DNA of 64,000 bases from Nocardioides sp. SYSU D00038 (GCF_016924665.1 NZ_JAFFJT010000030.1:35445-99444), one strand, 5' to 3'. Counted from the first letter of the stretch, positions 31,506 through 40,400 are shown. Numbers and translations are program-made. Notes: a model not told the origin generated them from the letters alone.

Positions 31506-34500
31506 CCGGGCCCCAGCAGTGCCTTGAGGTCGGCGAACAGCGCCGGGCTCGGGGCGACCCGCAGCCCGTCGTCGAGCCGCATCACCGTGGTGGCCTCGCG
31601 GCTGAGCAGCCGCAACCGGACCTCGGTGAGCCCCGGGTGGGTCCCGAGCACGTCCTTGAGCTGCTCGACCACCGGCGGGGTGCACCGGGTCGAGGGCAGG
31701 TTGATCACCACCGGCCCGCTCGGCCCGTCGGAGAGGTCGGGGACGGTGATCTCCTGCCCCCGGAGCTCGGGCTGGTCCTTCTCCCGGGAGAGCTGGCCCT
31801 TGACCCGGACGATGGCGTCCTCGGTGAGGAACGGGCTGGCGAGCTGGTAGGACGACGGGAACAGCAGCACCTCGATCGCGCCCTCGAGGTCCTCGAGGGT
31901 GATGGTGGCCCAGGCGTCGCCGCGCTTGGTGATCTTGCGCTGCACCGAGGTGATCAGCCCGCTGACCGTGATCGTGCTGCCGCCCGGGATCGACTCGTCG
32001 ACCATCAGCTGGCCGATCGTGCAGTCGGTGCCGTTGGCGAGCACGTGCTCGAGGCCGAGCAGCGGGTGGTCGGAGACGTAGAGACCCAGCATGTCGCGCT
32101 CGTGGCCGAGCAGGGTGGTCTTGTCCCACTCGTCGAGGTCGGGGATGGTCACCGAGATCCCGAAGCCGCCGCCGTCGTCGTCGAGCCCGCCGAACAGCGA
32201 GTCCTGTCCGATGGCCTCGTTCTTCTTGATGTCGACGTACTGGTCGACCGCGGTCTCGTGGATCGCGACCAGCGCGCGCCGCTTGTGCTTCATCTCGTCG
32301 AAGGCGCCGGCCTTGATCAGCGACTCGATCACCCGCTTGTTGCAGACCAGCGCGGGCACCTTCTCCATGAAGTCGTTGAAGTCGGTGTAGCGGCCCTTCT
32401 CCTCGCGGGCCGAGACGATGCCGTCGACGACGTTGTGGCCGACGTTGCGGATCGCGTTGAGGCCGAAGCGGATGTCGACCCCGACCGGCGTGAAGTTGGC
32501 CGCCGACTCGTTGACGTCGGGCGGGAGCACCTGGATCTTCATCCGGCGGCACTCGTTGAGGTAGATGGCCGACTTGTCCTTGTCGTCCTTGGTCGAGGTC
32601 AGCAGCGCGGCCATGTACTCCGCGGGGTAGTTGGCCTTGAGGTAGGCGGTCCAGTACGACACCAGGCCGTACGCCGCGGAGTGGGCCTTGTTGAAGGCGT
32701 AGTCGGAGAACGGGAGCAGGATGTCCCAGAGCGTCTGCACCGCGTGCTGGGAGTAGCCCCGCTCGCGCATGCCGGCGGAGAACCCCGCGAACTGCTTGTC
32801 CAGCTCCTCCTTCTTCTTCTTGCCCATCGCCCGGCGCAGGATGTCGGCCTGTCCGAGGCTGTAGCCCGCCAGCTTCTGGGCGATGGCCATGACCTGCTCC
32901 TGGTAGACGATCAGGCCGTAGGTCTCGCCCAGGATGTCCGCGAGTGGCTCGGCCAGCTCCGGGTGGATCGCCTCCACCGGCTCGCGGCCGGTCTTGCGCC
33001 GTGCGTACTTGTTGTGGGAGTCGGCGCCCATCGGGCCGGGGCGGTAGAGGGCGCCGACCGCCGAGATGTCCTCGAAGGTGTCGGGACGCATGCTGCGCAG
33101 CAGCGCCCGCATCGGCCCGCCGTCGAGCTGGAAGACGCCGAGGGTGTCGCCGCGCTGGAGCAGCTGGTAGGTCGCCGGGTCGGTGAGCGGGAGATCCTCG
33201 AGCACCACGGTCTCACCGCGGTTGGCCTCGATGTTCTTGATCGCGTCGTCGAGGACGGTGAGGTTGCGCAGCCCGAGGAAGTCCATCTTGATCAGGCCGA
33301 GGCCCTCACAGGTGGGGTAGTCGAACTGGGTGATCATCGCGCCGTCGGCGGGACGGCGCAGCAGCGGGATGACGTCGATCAGCGGCTCGCTGGACATGAT
33401 CACGCCCGCGGCGTGCACGCCCCACTGGCGCTTGAGCCCCTCGATGCCGATCGCGGTGTCGACGACCCTCTTGACGTCATTGTCGCCCTCGTAGAGCTGG
33501 CGGAACTCGCCGCCCTCGCCGAACCGCTTGTGCTCGGGGTTGAAGATCTCCTGGAGCGGGACGTCCTTGCCCATCACCGAGGCCGGCATCGCCTTGGTGA
33601 TCCGGTCGCCCATCGCGAACGGGTAGCCGAGGATCCGGCTGGAGTCCTTGACGGCCTGCTTGGCCTTGATGGTGCCGTAGGTGACGATCATCGAGACCCG
33701 GTCGTCGCCGTACTTCTCGGTGACGTAGCGGATCACCTCGCCGCGCCGGCGCTCGTCGAAGTCGATGTCGAAGTCGGGCATCGACACGCGGTCGGGGTTG
33801 AGGAAGCGCTCGAAGATCAGGCCGTGGACGAGCGGGTCGAGGTCGGTGATCCGCATCGCGTAGGCCACCATCGAGCCGGCGCCGGAGCCGCGGCCCGGGC
33901 CGACCCGGATGCCGTTGTTCTTGGCCCAGTTGATGAAGTCGGCGACGACGAGGAAGTAGCCGGAGAAGCCCATCGACGTGATGACGCCGACCTCGAACTC
34001 CGCCTGCTTGCGCACCTCGTCGGGGACGCCCGCGGGGTAGCGGACCCGGAGCCCGCGCTCGACCTCCTTGACCAGCCAGGAGTCCTCGCTCTCCCCCGGC
34101 GGGCACGGGAACTTCGGCATGTAGGTGCCGTTGCCCTCGGTGAAGGAGACGTCGCAGCGCTCGGCGATCAGCAGGGTGTTGTCGCAGGCCTCGCGCAGGT
34201 CGTACTTGTCGACCCACAGGGCCCGCATCTCCTCGGCGGACTTGATGTAGTAGCCGTCGCCGGAGAACGCGAAGCGCTGGCCGGGGCCATCGCCGGCGGG
34301 GATGTCCATGGTGGAGCCGGAGTTGATGCAGAGCAGGTGCTCCTGCGACGCGGCGTCCTCGCGCATGACGTAGTGGGAGTCGTTGGTGGCCAGCAGCGGG
34401 ATCCGGAGGTCCTTGGCGAGCTGGAGCAGGCCGTCGCGGACCCGGCGTTCGATGTCGAGGCCGTGGTCCATCAGCTCGAGGAAGTAGTTGTCGCGGCCCA

Positions 34501-35047
34501 GGATGTCCTGGAACTCCCCCGCGACCCGGCGGGCCTCGTCGTACTTGCCGTAGCGGAGGTGGACCTGCACCTCGCCGCTCGGGCAGCCGGTGGTGCCGAT
34601 GATGCCGCGGCCGTGCTGGGCCAGCAGCTCGCGGTCCATCCGGGGCTGCTTGAAGAACCCGTCGCGCCAGGCGCCGGTGGAGAGCCGGAACAGGTTGTGC
34701 ATGCCCTCGGTGGTCTCGCTGAGCAGCGTCATGTGGGTGTAGGCGCCGCGGGCGGAGACGTCGTCGGGGCCGCCGTCGTAGAAGTTGACGCCCTTGCGCT
34801 CGAAGCGGCTGATGTTGGGCGTGAAGTAGGCCTCGATGCCGATGATCGGCTTGACGCCGGCGTCCTTGGCCTTGCGGTAGAACTCGTAGGCGCCGAAGAC
34901 GTTGCCGTGGTCGGTCATGGCCACCGCGGGCATCCCGAGCTCGGCCACCCGCTGGGTCAGCGCCCCGAGCCGGGCCGCCCCGTCGAGCATGGAGTACTCG
35001 GTGTGGACGTGCAGGTGGGCGAAGGAGTCCTGGGAGCCGGAGGACAT
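31490..35047 (-). CDS. dnaE: DNA polymerase III alpha subunit
   Basis: This 1185-aa replicative polymerase has the expected order. The PHP domain opens with FAHLHVHTEYSMLDGAARL. The palm domain carries the catalytic Asp triad in MPDFDIDFDERRR plus a further Asp earlier in the palm. The fingers region includes GPGRGSGAGSMVAYAM. The beta-binding and helix-hairpin-helix region includes DVNESAANFTPVGVDIRFGL. The C-terminal OB fold contains TVSGLITSVQRKITKRGDAW. The length matches the essential DnaE1 rather than the mutagenic DnaE2. Start ATG 35047 follows a GGAGGCG-like Shine-Dalgarno; a TAGGCT -10 candidate lies at 35138-35133. Confidence 0.97.
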   Translation of the reverse strand: MSSGSQDSFAHLHVHTEYSMLDGAARLGALTQRVAELGMPAVAMTDHGNVFGAYEFYRKAKDAGVKPIIGIEAYFTPNISRFERKGVNFYDGGPDDVSARGAYTHMTLLSETTEGMHNLFRLSTGAWRDGFFKQPRMDRELLAQHGRGIIGTTGCPSGEVQVHLRYGKYDEARRVAGEFQDILGRDNYFLELMDHGLDIERRVRDGLLQLAKDLRIPLLATNDSHYVMREDAASQEHLLCINSGSTMDIPAGDGPGQRFAFSGDGYYIKSAEEMRALWVDKYDLREACDNTLLIAERCDVSFTEGNGTYMPKFPCPPGESEDSWLVKEVERGLRVRYPAGVPDEVRKQAEFEVGVITSMGFSGYFLVVADFINWAKNNGIRVGPGRGSGAGSMVAYAMRITDLDPLVHGLIFERFLNPDRVSMPDFDIDFDERRRGEVIRYVTEKYGDDRVSMIVTYGTIKAKQAVKDSSRILGYPFAMGDRITKAMPASVMGKDVPLQEIFNPEHKRFGEGGEFRQLYEGDNDVKRVVDTAIGIEGLKRQWGVHAAGVIMSSEPLIDVIPLLRRPADGAMITQFDYPTCEGLGLIKMDFLGLRNLTVLDDAIKNIEANRGETVVLEDLPLTDPATYQLLQRGDTLGVFQLDGGPMRALLRSMRPDTFEDISAVGALYRPGPMGADSHNKYARRKTGREPVEAIHPELAEPLADILGETYGLIVYQEQVMAIAQKLAGYSLGQADILRRAMGKKKKEELDKQFAGFSAGMRERGYSQHAVQTLWDILLPFSDYAFNKAHSAAYGLVSYWTAYLKANYPAEYMAALLTSTKDDKDKSAIYLNECRRMKIQVLPPDVNESAANFTPVGVDIRFGLNAIRNVGHNVVDGIVSAREEKGRYTDFNDFMEKVPALVCNKRVIESLIKAGAFDEMKHKRRALVAIHETAVDQYVDIKKNEAIGQDSLFGGLDDDGGGFGISVTIPDLDEWDKTTLLGHERDMLGLYVSDHPLLGLEHVLANGTDCTIGQLMVDESIPGGSTITVSGLITSVQRKITKRGDAWATITLEDLEGAIEVLLFPSSYQLASPFLTEDAIVRVKGQLSREKDQPELRGQEITVPDLSDGPSGPVVINLPSTRCTPPVVEQLKDVLGTHPGLTEVRLRLLSREATTVMRLDDGLRVAPSPALFADLKALLGPGCLTS

Positions 35048-35182
35048 CGGTGGAGGCGCTCCTCGAGGTCGCGGTGCGGATGCGTGACAGGTGCGACGCG
35101 CAGCGCGACGACGATCCTGGGGGAAGGCCCTCAGCCTACGCGACGGGGTGCCCCGATGGTGGCAGCCGCCACCGACAGTCCC

Positions 35183-35218
35183 CGACCGTCCGGGCCGACC
35201 GCCCGGGCCGGACGGTCG
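35183..35218 (-). terminator. strong hairpin upstream of dnaE
   Basis: CGACCGTCCGG (35183-35193) and CCGGACGGTCG (35208-35218) are perfect 11-bp arms around a 14-nt GC loop. It begins 16 nt after the stop of the GNAT-chorismate mutase gene, so it probably ends the lspA-rluD transcript before dnaE. Confidence 0.65.
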
Positions 35219-35233
35219 TGGGTCGGGACGCGC

Positions 35234-35935
35234 TCAGCGCCCGCAGGCGTCGAGGCTCTCGGTGATGATCGTGTGCACGATCCGCTCGAGGCGGGCCGGG
35301 CCGAGGGCCGGTGCCCGCTCGGCCATCGCGCGGGCGATCTCGGCCTCGCGGACCGGGTCGCGGTCGGTGGACGGCTTGACGGCCTGGACGGCGGCCGTGA
35401 GCGCGGCCCGGCGGTTGAGCAGGTCGCCGAGCTGCTCGTCGACCTCGTCGACGAGGCCGCGCAGGAAGGTCACGGGGTCGGTGCCGGGCCACGCCATCCG
35501 GACGTCGGGGGCCCGCTCCTCGTTGGCCGAGCCGTCGGTGCGCTCGAGCTCGACGAGGCCGCGGGCGGCGTAGAACGCGCGGGCGGGGCGGTTGCTCTCG
35601 AAGACCCACAGGCAGAAGCCCCGCGGCCGCAGCGACGTGGCGAGGTCGAGCAGGGCCGAGCCCACCCCGCGGCGGGCGTGGTCGGGGTGGACGTAGAGGT
35701 CGTCGAGCCAGGCGGGCGTCAACCGCGCGTAGCCGACCACCTGGTCCGCGACCTCGGCCACCCACACCTCGTCGACGGCGATCCGCGAGGCCAGCCACGC
35801 GCGGACCTCGGCCTCGGGGTGGACGCCGGGCGGCATCGGCGCGACCGCCCGGGCGGCCAGGTACACGGAGGCCACCGCGTCGGCGTCGCCGGGCCCGGCC
35901 GGACGCAGGGTCAGCTGCGGGTCAGTGGGCATCAC
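35234..35935 (-). CDS. GNAT acetyltransferase fused to a chorismate-mutase-like domain
   Basis: A 233-aa two-domain protein. The N-terminal part (about 8-150) is a GNAT acetyltransferase: VWVAEVADQVVGYARL is the central strand pair, LYVHPDHARRGVGSALLD is the acetyl-CoA motif A, and ARAFYAARGL is motif B. The C-terminal part (about 155-233) looks like an AroQ chorismate mutase: LVDEVDEQLGDLLNRRAAL, then AVKPSTDRDPVREAEI with the expected Arg, Lys and RE positions. No linker is obvious. The fusion may link acetylation to shikimate metabolism, or the mutase part may be only a dimerisation helix bundle. The start is GTG 35935 or ATG 35932, overlapping rluD by about 14 nt. Confidence 0.75.
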   Translation of the reverse strand: MMPTDPQLTLRPAGPGDADAVASVYLAARAVAPMPPGVHPEAEVRAWLASRIAVDEVWVAEVADQVVGYARLTPAWLDDLYVHPDHARRGVGSALLDLATSLRPRGFCLWVFESNRPARAFYAARGLVELERTDGSANEERAPDVRMAWPGTDPVTFLRGLVDEVDEQLGDLLNRRAALTAAVQAVKPSTDRDPVREAEIARAMAERAPALGPARLERIVHTIITESLDACGR

Positions 35936-36860
35936 GGATCACGTCGAGGGCGTGGGCGAGGTCGGAGGGGTGCTCCGACTCGTACTCGACGTAGTCGCCC
36001 GACTCCGGGTGCTCGAAGCCCAGGCGCACGGCGTGCAGCCACTGCCGCTGCAGCCCCACCCGGCGGGCGAGCACGGGGTCGGCGCCGTAGGTCAGGTCGC
36101 CCACGCACGGGTGCTTGAGCGCGGCCATGTGGACCCGGATCTGGTGGGTGCGGCCGGTCTCGAGGTGGACCTCGAGCAGGCTGGCGAACCGGTGCGCCTC
36201 GAGCGTGGAGTAGTGGGTGACGCTCGGCCGTCCGTCGGCCATCACCGCGAACTTGTAGTCGGCCTTGGGGTGCCGCCCGATCGGCGCGTCGACGGTGCCC
36301 TCGAGCGGGTCCGGGTGGCCCTGCACCAGCGCGTGGTAGGTCTTGTCGACGGTGCGCTGTCGGAAGGCGTTCTTGAGCCGCGAGTAGGCGAGCTCGGACT
36401 TGCAGATCACCATCACCCCGGAGGTGCCGACGTCGAGGCGCTGCACGATCCCCTGGCGCTCCGAGGCTCCGCTGGTGGCGATCCGGAAGCCGGCGCCCGC
36501 GAGGTGGCCGACGACGGTGGGGCCGGACCAGCCGGGCGAGGGGTGGACGGCGACGCCGACGGGCTTGTCGATCACGACGATGGAGGGGTCGTCGTGGATG
36601 ATCTTGATGCCCTCGACGATCTCGGGCACCACCGCGAGCGGGTCGGCCTCCACCGGGATCGTGACGTCGAGCACCGCCCCGGGCAGCACCCGGTCGCTCT
36701 TGCCCACGCCGGCACCGTCGAGCCGCACCAGCCCCTGGGCGATCAGGTCGGCGGCACGGGTGCGCGAGAGCCCGAACATCCGGGCCATGGCGGCGTCGAC
36801 CCGCTCCCCCGCGAGCCCGTCGGGGACGGCGAGGGTGCGGTGGTCGGACTGCTGGGTCAC
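35922..36860 (-). CDS. rluD: RluD-family 23S rRNA pseudouridine synthase
   Basis: This 312-aa enzyme isomerises uridines in 23S rRNA. An N-terminal S4 RNA-binding domain (about 12-75, GERVDAAMARMFGLSRTRAA) precedes the catalytic domain. The catalytic Asp is in IVQRLDVGTSGVMVICKS, and the family blocks VVIDKPVGVAVHPSPG and LETGRTHQIRVHMAALKHP are intact. The start GTG 36860 overlaps the lspA stop by 4 nt (GTGA). The lspA-rluD pairing is widely conserved. The exact target uridines are assumed from the family. Confidence 0.93.
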   Translation of the reverse strand: MTQQSDHRTLAVPDGLAGERVDAAMARMFGLSRTRAADLIAQGLVRLDGAGVGKSDRVLPGAVLDVTIPVEADPLAVVPEIVEGIKIIHDDPSIVVIDKPVGVAVHPSPGWSGPTVVGHLAGAGFRIATSGASERQGIVQRLDVGTSGVMVICKSELAYSRLKNAFRQRTVDKTYHALVQGHPDPLEGTVDAPIGRHPKADYKFAVMADGRPSVTHYSTLEAHRFASLLEVHLETGRTHQIRVHMAALKHPCVGDLTYGADPVLARRVGLQRQWLHAVRLGFEHPESGDYVEYESEHPSDLAHALDVIRDAH

Positions 36861-37453
36861 GGGGTCTGCCCCGGGTCGGGCTCCTGGGCGTCCGGCTCGT
36901 CGTCGGAGGCGATGCGGGTGCCGTCGAGCCGGATGCCGCGGAAGGTCTGGACGATGATCAGCCCCGCGGCGACGTTGATGCAGATGTCGGCGACGTTGAA
37001 GATCGGCCAGTTCGGCAGCATCAGGAAGTCGATGACGTGGCCGTGCAGCACCGAGGGCTCGCGCACCAGCCGGTCGGTCAGGTTGCCGGCCACGCCGGCG
37101 AGCAGGAAGCCGAGCGCCAGCGACCAGCCGGTCGAGCCGAGCCGGCGGCTGAGGAACAGCACCACGACCACGGCGACCGCGGCGAGGCAGGCGAAGACGG
37201 GTGTGAACCCGGTGCCGGTGCTGAACGCCGCGCCGGGGTTGCGGGTGAGGTGCAGCCGGAGCACCTCGCCGACCACCTGGACGTCGGGCCGCCCGGTGAG
37301 GTGCTCCACCGCCAGCACCTTGGTCACCTGATCGGTGGCGTAGGCCACCGCGGCCACCAGGCCGAAGACGAGCAGGTGGCGCCGGTGGGGCCGGGCCGTG
37401 GGGGTCGGGGCCGAGCCTCCTGGGCTCAGCGACGTTCCTCGCGCTGCTTGCAT
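36857..37453 (-). CDS. lspA: lipoprotein signal peptidase II
   Basis: This 198-aa membrane aspartic protease cleaves signal peptides of lipoproteins after Lgt action. Four membrane helices are visible (about 27-46, 80-96, 103-122, 150-172). The two catalytic Asp residues are in AGVAGNLTDRL and FNVADICINVA; LTRNPGAAFS is the conserved loop. The C-terminal 25 residues are an acidic cytosolic tail. ATG 37453 lies 28 nt inside the preceding DksA-like gene. Together with lgt (11235-12239) it completes the lipoprotein pathway in this window apart from Lnt. Confidence 0.94.
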   Translation of the reverse strand: MQAARGTSLSPGGSAPTPTARPHRRHLLVFGLVAAVAYATDQVTKVLAVEHLTGRPDVQVVGEVLRLHLTRNPGAAFSTGTGFTPVFACLAAVAVVVVLFLSRRLGSTGWSLALGFLLAGVAGNLTDRLVREPSVLHGHVIDFLMLPNWPIFNVADICINVAAGLIIVQTFRGIRLDGTRIASDDEPDAQEPDPGQTP

Positions 37454-38406
37454 GGCAGGCACAGTGTGGCACGCGGGAAAGCCATCAACCGCATCTTGCC
37501 GATGGGCTCCCCGCAGGACTCGCACACGCCGTAGGTGCCGTCGTCGATGCGGGCCAGGGCCCGCTCGATCTGGTGGAGCTTGTCGCGCTCGCTGTTCAGC
37601 ACGGTGAGCTCGTGGTCGCGCTCGAAGCTGGTCGCGCCCATGTCGGCCTGGTCCTGGCCGGCGCCGTCGCCGGAGTCGCGCATCAGGCCGGTCAGCCCGG
37701 CCTCCTGCTCCTCGATGACGGCCAGGCTGTGGGTGCGCTGCTCGTCGAGCTCGGCCAGCACCTCGCGGAGCTCGGCCTTGGTCCACGCCGACTCGCCGGC
37801 CTTGACGACCAGCCCGCGGGTGGACGCCTTCCCGGCGGCCGCCTGCTGGGCGGGCGCCTTGACCGCGGTCTTCCTCGCCGGTGCCTGGGTCACGGAGGTC
37901 GCCTTCCTGGCCGGTGCCTTGGTCGCGGGCGCGGACTTCGTGGCCGGCGTGGCCTTCTTGGCCGGCGTGGCCTTCGCGGCCGGAGTCTTCTTCGCGGGCG
38001 CCGCCTTCTTGGCCGGGGTGGCCTTCGCGGCCGGAGTCTTCTTCGCCGGCGCGGCCTTCTTGGCCGGGGCCGCCTTCTTGACCGGGGCCGCCTTCTTGAC
38101 CGGGGCCGTCTTCTTCGCGGGTGCCGCCTTCTTGACCGGGGCCGCCTTCTTGACCGGGGCCGCCTTCTTCGCGGGTGCCGCCTTCTTCGCGGGCGCCGCC
38201 TTCTTGACCGGAGCCGCCTCCTTGACCGGAGCCGCCTTCTTGACCGGAGCCGCCTTCTTGACCGGAGCCGCCTTCTTCGCCGGCGCCGCCTTCTTCGAGG
38301 CGCTCGTCTTCGCCGGGGCCGCGGCCTTCGAGGAGCCGGACGTCGAACGCCGGCCGATCACCTTGCGGGCCGCCGAGGCCAGCGACCGGGTCGTGCTGCG
38401 TGCCAT
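37426..38406 (-). CDS. DksA/TraR zinc-finger protein with a histone-like Lys/Ala/Pro tail
   Basis: A 326-aa protein of two very different halves. Residues about 27-190 form a low-complexity basic tail built from AAPVKK, AAPAKK and TPAAKA units, like eukaryotic histone H1 tails and the tails of mycobacterial HupB. Residues about 205-326 are a DksA/TraR-like module: a coiled coil with DQADMGATSFERDHEL, where the DxxD pattern of the DksA tip is kept, then the C4 zinc finger with CESC (C295, C298) and CLPC (C316, C319). DksA-type proteins act in the RNA polymerase secondary channel. The tail could tether it to nucleoid DNA. Start ATG 38406; it overlaps lspA. Confidence 0.88.
   Translation of the reverse strand: MARSTTRSLASAARKVIGRRSTSGSSKAAAPAKTSASKKAAPAKKAAPVKKAAPVKKAAPVKEAAPVKKAAPAKKAAPAKKAAPVKKAAPVKKAAPAKKTAPVKKAAPVKKAAPAKKAAPAKKTPAAKATPAKKAAPAKKTPAAKATPAKKATPATKSAPATKAPARKATSVTQAPARKTAVKAPAQQAAAGKASTRGLVVKAGESAWTKAELREVLAELDEQRTHSLAVIEEQEAGLTGLMRDSGDGAGQDQADMGATSFERDHELTVLNSERDKLHQIERALARIDDGTYGVCESCGEPIGKMRLMAFPRATLCLPCKQREERR
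37905..38310. repeat. in-frame tandem repeats coding the Lys/Ala/Pro tail
   Basis: Units of 18 bp such as GCCTTCTTGACCGGGGCC and GCCTTCTTCGCGGGTGCC repeat many times, all in frame with the DksA/TraR-like gene. Nearly identical neighbouring units show recent expansion. Length polymorphism between strains is expected. Confidence 0.85.
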
Positions 38407-38523
38407 GGGACGAGCGCCTTCCTGTGGCCGTCACACGGTGGCGGCAGCCACAGTGTGGGGCGGACCCTAGCCGCTCGACGGGGTCGGCTCAAACAGGCTC
38501 ACCGAGGCCGGGGAAATGCCGAC

Positions 38524-38551
38524 GCGGCCCACCCCCGAGGGGATGGGCCGC
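38524..38551 (-). terminator. hairpin after divIVA
   Basis: GCGGCCCA (38524-38531) and TGGGCCGC (38544-38551) form a perfect 8-bp stem, and the loop contains CCCC-GA-GGGG that can pair as well. It lies 35 nt after the divIVA stop on the minus strand and before the DksA-like gene. Confidence 0.6.
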
Positions 38552-38585
38552 GCGAGTCGGTGCAGGTCAGGCGGGAGCCGACGGC

Positions 38586-39338
38586 TCAGAGGTCGTCCTC
38601 GCCCAGGATCGACCGGAGCCGCTTGGGTGCGGGCGGCTGCTCCTCGACCGGGGACTCCCCCGGGCCGGCGAGCGCCTCGAGCTGCTGGGTGAAGTAGCTC
38701 TTGAGCCGCGAGCGGTACTCGCGCTCGAACGAGCGCAGCGTCTCGACCTCGGAGTTGAGCTTGTTGCGCTCGCGCTCCAGCTCGCCGAAGAGGGTCTGGC
38801 GACGCTCGGCGGTCTCGGTGTCGAGCATCTGCGCCCGGGTGCGGGCCTCGGACTCCATCTTGTCGGCGTTGGCCTTCGACTCGGCCTCGAGCCGCTCCGC
38901 CTTGGTCCGTGCCTCGCCGATGATCCGGTCGGCCTCGTTCTTGGCCTCCTCGACGACCTCGTCGGCGTTGCGCGTGGCGATCTCGAGCAGCCGGGCGGCG
39001 GCGTTGGAGGCCTCGGGCACCGTCTCGACGCGGATCGTCTCGATCGCGCCGGTGTTGGCGGCGGCCACGGGGACGGGGACCGGGTCGGGCTCGCGGACGG
39101 GCACCGGGGCCGGCGCCTCGACGACGGGCACGGGGGCGGGCGCCTCGAAGCTGCTGGTGGAACCCGACGTCTGCGCCGCCTGGAGCTTGAGCCGGAGGTC
39201 CTCGTTCTCCCTCGTGAGGCGGGCCAGCTCGGCCTCGACCTCGTCGAGGAACTGGTCGACCTCGCCCATGTCGTAGCCCTCGCGAAGACGGACCGGAGTA
39301 AATCTCTTGTTACTCACGTCTTCAGGCGTCAGTGGCAT
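38586..39338 (-). CDS. wag31: DivIVA/Wag31 polar growth protein
   Basis: A 250-aa coiled-coil protein that marks cell poles and guides wall synthesis in actinobacteria. The N-terminal lipid-binding domain is MPLTPEDVSNKRFTPVRL then REGYDMGEVDQFLDEVEAEL. A Pro/Val-rich linker (about 70-100, PAPVPVVEAPAPVPV) leads to a long coiled coil (about 115-225) rich in Glu/Ala/Arg. I chose ATG 39338, which has the GGTGGGAA Shine-Dalgarno; in-frame ATGs upstream would add up to eight residues. It is followed by a terminator hairpin. The gene lies in the usual place after yggT. Confidence 0.93.
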   Translation of the reverse strand: MPLTPEDVSNKRFTPVRLREGYDMGEVDQFLDEVEAELARLTRENEDLRLKLQAAQTSGSTSSFEAPAPVPVVEAPAPVPVREPDPVPVPVAAANTGAIETIRVETVPEASNAAARLLEIATRNADEVVEEAKNEADRIIGEARTKAERLEAESKANADKMESEARTRAQMLDTETAERRQTLFGELERERNKLNSEVETLRSFEREYRSRLKSYFTQQLEALAGPGESPVEEQPPAPKRLRSILGEDDL

Positions 39339-39494
39339 GTTCCCACCCATCGTTTGTCTCACGCCCCGAGGTTCGGCGCGTCATGTGCGTACGTGGTGTT
39401 CCAGTGAACTGTAGCGCCTGCACTGGGACTGGTGTGACTCGGCGGGTGCCGCCGGACCGGGCCCGGGTCGGCGCTCCGGACCTGCGGTACCCAC

Positions 39495-39782
39495 TCAGAT
39501 GAAGCTGCTCACGATGTTGAGCAGGATGTAGGCCGCGACCATCACCAGGATGAAGGACAGGTCGATCGCGACCGCGCCCAGGCGCAGGGGCGGGATCACC
39601 CGGCGCAGCGCCTTGATCGGCGGGTCGGTGATCGAGTACACGACCTCGAGCAGCACCAGCAGGACGCCGGACGGCGACCAGGAGCGCGCGAAGACCTGCA
39701 CCCAGTCGACGACGAAGCGCACCCACAGCAGCCCGATGAACACCCAGAGGCAGATCCAGACGACGGAGGCGACTGCAGACAC
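39495..39782 (-). CDS. yggT: YggT family membrane protein
   Basis: A 95-aa integral membrane protein with hydrophobic helices at about 5-25 and 70-93 and the conserved middle VVYSITDPPIKALRRVIPPL. The family is found in the division cluster between sepF and divIVA in most actinobacteria, as here. The role is not known; suggestions include osmotic stress and cell-shape functions. The ATG start at 39782 is the only sensible one. Confidence 0.92.
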   Translation of the reverse strand: MSAVASVVWICLWVFIGLLWVRFVVDWVQVFARSWSPSGVLLVLLEVVYSITDPPIKALRRVIPPLRLGAVAIDLSFILVMVAAYILLNIVSSFI

Positions 39783-39896
39783 GGGACGATCATGCCTGCC
39801 CCCACCACGAACCGCGGCACCGACCCGCCCGGCGGCTCGCCCGGGAAGGTGTGGGAGCGGGGCCGAGCGCGGTGGTCGGCGCCGGGCGGGGCCGGG

Positions 39897-40400
39897 TCAG
39901 CTCTGGTTGAAGAAGCCGTCGCCGGCGATCCGCGCCTTGTCCTCGGCGGTGACCGAGACGTTGGGCGGGGAGAGCAGGAACACCTTGCTGGTGACCCGCT
40001 CGATCGAGCCCCGGGTCGCGAAGATCAGGCCGGCGGCGAAGTCGACGAGCCGCTTGGCGTCGTTGTCGTCCATGTCGGTGAGGTTCATGATCACCGGGGT
40101 GCCGTCGCGGTAGTTCTCGCCGACGGTGCGCGCCTCGTTGTAGGTGCGCGGGTGGAGCGTGGTGATCCGGGAGAGCTCGGCCACCACCGAGGCCGGAGCG
40201 GCCGGCACCGGGCGGCGGCGCTCGGCGAGGTCGGCGACCTGGGCGTGGCCCTCGCGGGCCTCGCGCGGGGCCCGGGCCGACCGCGGCGCGGCGGCCACCG
40301 GGTGGGTCTCCTCGGTGTAGTCGTCGTAGTCGTCGTCGTAGCGACCGGTGTCCTCGAGCAGGCCGAGGTACTCGCCGATCTTGCGCATCGCGCCCGCCAT
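39897..40400 (-). CDS. sepF: SepF cell division protein
   Basis: A 167-aa protein that links FtsZ filaments to the membrane. The N-terminal amphipathic helix is in MAGAMRKIGEYLGLLED. A disordered acidic linker (DDDYDDYTEE) follows. The SepF core covers about 80-160, with NEARTVGENYRDGTPVIMNL, DDNDAKRLVDFAAGLIF and KVFLLSPPNVSVT. The C-terminal GFFNQS is typical of the actinobacterial form. In actinobacteria, which lack FtsA, SepF is the principal FtsZ anchor. It lies two genes downstream of ftsZ. Confidence 0.95.
   Translation of the reverse strand: MAGAMRKIGEYLGLLEDTGRYDDDYDDYTEETHPVAAAPRSARAPREAREGHAQVADLAERRRPVPAAPASVVAELSRITTLHPRTYNEARTVGENYRDGTPVIMNLTDMDDNDAKRLVDFAAGLIFATRGSIERVTSKVFLLSPPNVSVTAEDKARIAGDGFFNQS

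Noticed and set aside
31343..36118. A 1591-codon plus-strand open frame opposite dnaE and the acetyltransferase.
   Set aside because: It mirrors dnaE codons, has no promoter or Shine-Dalgarno of its own, and crosses several genes.
37905..38310. A plus-strand frame reading AAFLTGA repeats opposite the DksA-like gene.
   Set aside because: It is the antisense of the Lys/Ala/Pro repeats; it has no start signals.
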